In this document: piece by piece, positions 62,015 to 64,000 of the stretch
Layout: the number at the start of each line of letters is the position of its first letter
Numbering within the stretch: the first letter of the stretch is position 1
Source of the DNA: Owenia fusiformis
Taxonomy: Eukaryota > Annelida > Polychaeta > Sabellida > Oweniidae
Length of the DNA stretch: 64,000 nt
Reading direction: 5' to 3'
NCBI GenBank assembly: GCA_903813345.2
Contig: CAIIXF020000007.1
Span: 4,903,730 to 4,967,729, forward strand
Translations under genes and position numbers: made by a program
The notes under the pieces: model-generated
The model's input: the letters and a program-made list of their open reading frames with translations, nothing else
What the model was told of the DNA's origin: nothing
Databases searched by the model: none

Positions 62015-63559
62015 TATATCTTGTGGTATCACTCACAAAATGTGTGGTCTCTTGCATGTTGATGCGTCTCTGACATGTTTTTTTTTTAAATGGCCACAAC
62101 TTTCTAAATTACAAGAGGACATAGGCTTATTACACATAAAACTAATTTATCTAAAAAATACAAATGTTGTGTATGTAAAATATGAATGCATTTTCCATAT
62201 GAAACTGCACTATGGTCTTTTGATTGCTTAGATTTTAGATTTTCTTGACACACTACCCCATTAAAAAAGTCCCTAAATAATCACTTGATGGGGATGAATT
62301 CCTACACGAACGACAAAGAAAATGATGATGAGGACAACTACAAGTAAGAAGTTCTAGCCATTTCAAATTTAAACTCAAGCTAGGTGAGAACACAAGACCC
62401 TATCTGTTGCAAGATGTATGCCTGGCACAACCGTCACCATGTTATTCAGTGTTTTTAGTTGTGCAAAGATCCTGCCATGACCATGGTAGTGTTATCATGA
62501 AAGCCTGGTATACGTGACAATGTTATATAATATTGCAAGGCCTGTCATGACTGTGGTAATGTTAATGTTAAAGCCTGATATGCCTGTGACAATTCTTCAA
62601 ATTTAAACCCAAGTTAGGTGAGAAACAGACCCAGGAAAACTCGTGGAACTTGATTATCAATTCGCAAAATACAGGCAGCATTGCAGATGTGCATTTATGA
62701 AGATGACTTCGGGTGAGAATAAAATGTCTAGGTTAATAAAGAAAAATCTTCAATTTGAACATGAATATATCTAAAATTGAAGAAAAAAATCAAGTTGAAA
62801 TCTGGAATGAAAAGTGGGCAGGATTTCAGTCAAAATTTTGCCGGAAATGAAATAGATGATGCAGGCAAATTTGGTCGTTGACACTCAAAGTAGCATACAA
62901 TATGAAAAAAGTATATACTTGCCTTTGTTATTAAGGTATCTCTATAGAGGAAATATGTACCAGTATGTTGTAAATCTCCATAATGTGTTGGGTTTTAGAT
63001 TCAAAATTTTTCGATGGTCTCCATATTGATTTGGTGGTGTTGACAATCGACCAATCAGAATCATTGTTACAACCGCTGAATTCAGGTCAAGTCACATCTA
63101 CCATCATCGATTCTGATTGGCTTCAGAAATCTTATCAAAACTTGCCAAGTCGGATAACATGTGCTCTTGTTTTGCAGCCAAATTTGAATCATTTGTAACG
63201 CATATGTGATTAAAATGAGTATTTAGATATGTACATGGAATACACAACTTTATGATGGAGTAAAATTATGGACGATCGATTGTGCAACTTCACGAAATTA
63301 TTCAAGAAAAGCATGTGAGGTAAAAAAAATTGTTATGATTTTATTTTGAAAAGTTCACTCATCAATGTCTATATTACATTTGTTTTATATGACTTATTTA
63401 TGACTTATTTAGGCGAAGGCTAATTTTGCCTGTTTCCATGTTTTCATATTTCACTGATGTTTGGTAACGTTCAGCATTAAATCATTTAACAATTATCACC
63501 AGGAAAGTATTTGGAAGGTTTTCCAGATACATGTACTTTCCTCAGGGATTAAATTCTTT

Positions 63560-63915
63560 ACATACATGCCTGTAGCCAACTTTTACCACGGAGTCAAGGG
63601 GGAGCTTTTAGTCCAACAACATTAGACCTAGCCTGGGGCCTTGTTTCTTATCTGACATGTCTAATGGCCCCAGCTAGCAATAATGGCCAACTAAATTCCT
63701 AAAGTTCTAAAGAAAGTCGTTATTGAGTTTAACAACGTTGAACTAGGGGGAGTTTTTGCCAAGGGAGGGGGGGTGCTATTTGACAGTTTTGGCTAAAAAA
63801 TGTGCGAAAAGTACTCAGAAAGGTGAAAACTGCATGAGTTTGAAACCATTTCTAGCCAGGGGAGGGAACGTCTGCTACCCTCTAGCTCCCCCTGGTTACG
63901 GGCCTGCCTCTGGCC
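63560..63915. mobile_element. G-rich dispersed element of the GCCCGTAGCCAGG family
   Basis: It starts near CATGCCTGTAGCC and contains AAGGGGGAGC and AAGGGAGGGGGGGT blocks. It ends AGCTCCCCCTGGTTACGGGC then CTG, so the ends are roughly inverted. A fragment of the same family is at 8187. A + frame across it is not a gene. Confidence 0.55.
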
Positions 63916-64000
63916 AACCATCAATGAATGCAAATCAGAAATTTAATCACATGCGCCAGTTTGTGTGGAAGGGGTTGGTTTGGAATAAAGTTTCCTGACT

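Larger units (their letters stand above)
61075..64000. other. 5' flank of SNX13
   Basis: It should contain the SNX13 promoter and any non-coding first exon. CCAAT boxes occur in both orientations near 63051 and 63118 within a GC-richer patch, a reasonable candidate promoter about 2 kb upstream, but I cannot identify a start site. A hairpin repeat lies at 61985 and a G-rich dispersed repeat at the right edge. I see no other gene. Confidence 0.4.

Noticed and set aside
63756-63998. 80-residue + ORF at the right edge
   Set aside because: It lies in the G-rich dispersed element whose relative is at 8187, so it is repeat sequence.

Overview
This is an intron-rich, AT-rich animal genome window. 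The family content (SNX13, AKAP14, CDC16, a rhodopsin-class GPCR, a secreted Ly6 plus chitin-binding protein) and the dense population of short terminal-inverted-repeat elements and minisatellites suggest a marine invertebrate, most likely a lophotrochozoan such as a mollusc. That placement is inference; no sequence here proves a species. Every exon chain below was checked by hand for GT/AG boundaries and for reading-frame phase across each junction.

Left part (1-10447): three genes are packed together. A single-pass receptor-like gene lies on + (1257-4493, 5' exons outside the window), with a CUB-like extracellular exon, one membrane helix and a cytoplasmic tail full of YxxI/V motifs. On the - strand, the first three exons of CDC16 (APC6, an anaphase-promoting-complex subunit) lie at 4962-7247 and the rest must lie further left. 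CDC16 is head-to-head with AKAP14 (+, 7406-10447), an axonemal A-kinase anchor, over a promoter region of about 160 bp with CCAAT boxes in both orientations. The AKAP14 start codon is apparently split by an intron (A|TG), and a decayed LINE 3' end sits directly behind its second exon.

Middle and right (15720-61074): one gene, SNX13, fills about 45 kb on the - strand. Twenty-two exons join with consistent phase into a complete 964-residue protein: membrane anchor, PXA, RGS, PX, nexin-C. Its introns hold an intronless GPCR on the opposite strand (31016-32209), a complete four-exon secreted-protein gene on the same strand (53409-54846) with its own TATA box and poly(A) signal, and many transposons and tandem arrays. 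The two largest arrays are both in intron 1. One (about 46.8-48.25 kb) is about 25 copies of a 59-bp unit that is itself the intron 1/exon 2 junction of SNX13, so about 24 decoy 3' splice sites precede the real one. The other (56.46-57.7 kb) is about 39 copies of a 32-bp unit carrying a 5'-splice-site-like core on the + strand.

The intergenic stretch 10448-15719, between the tail-to-tail AKAP14 and SNX13 3' ends, and the right flank 61075-64000 hold repeats and no gene that I can support. The most interesting novelty here is the splice-junction-derived array in SNX13, followed by the tyrosine-motif receptor and the nested Ly6/chitin-binding gene.
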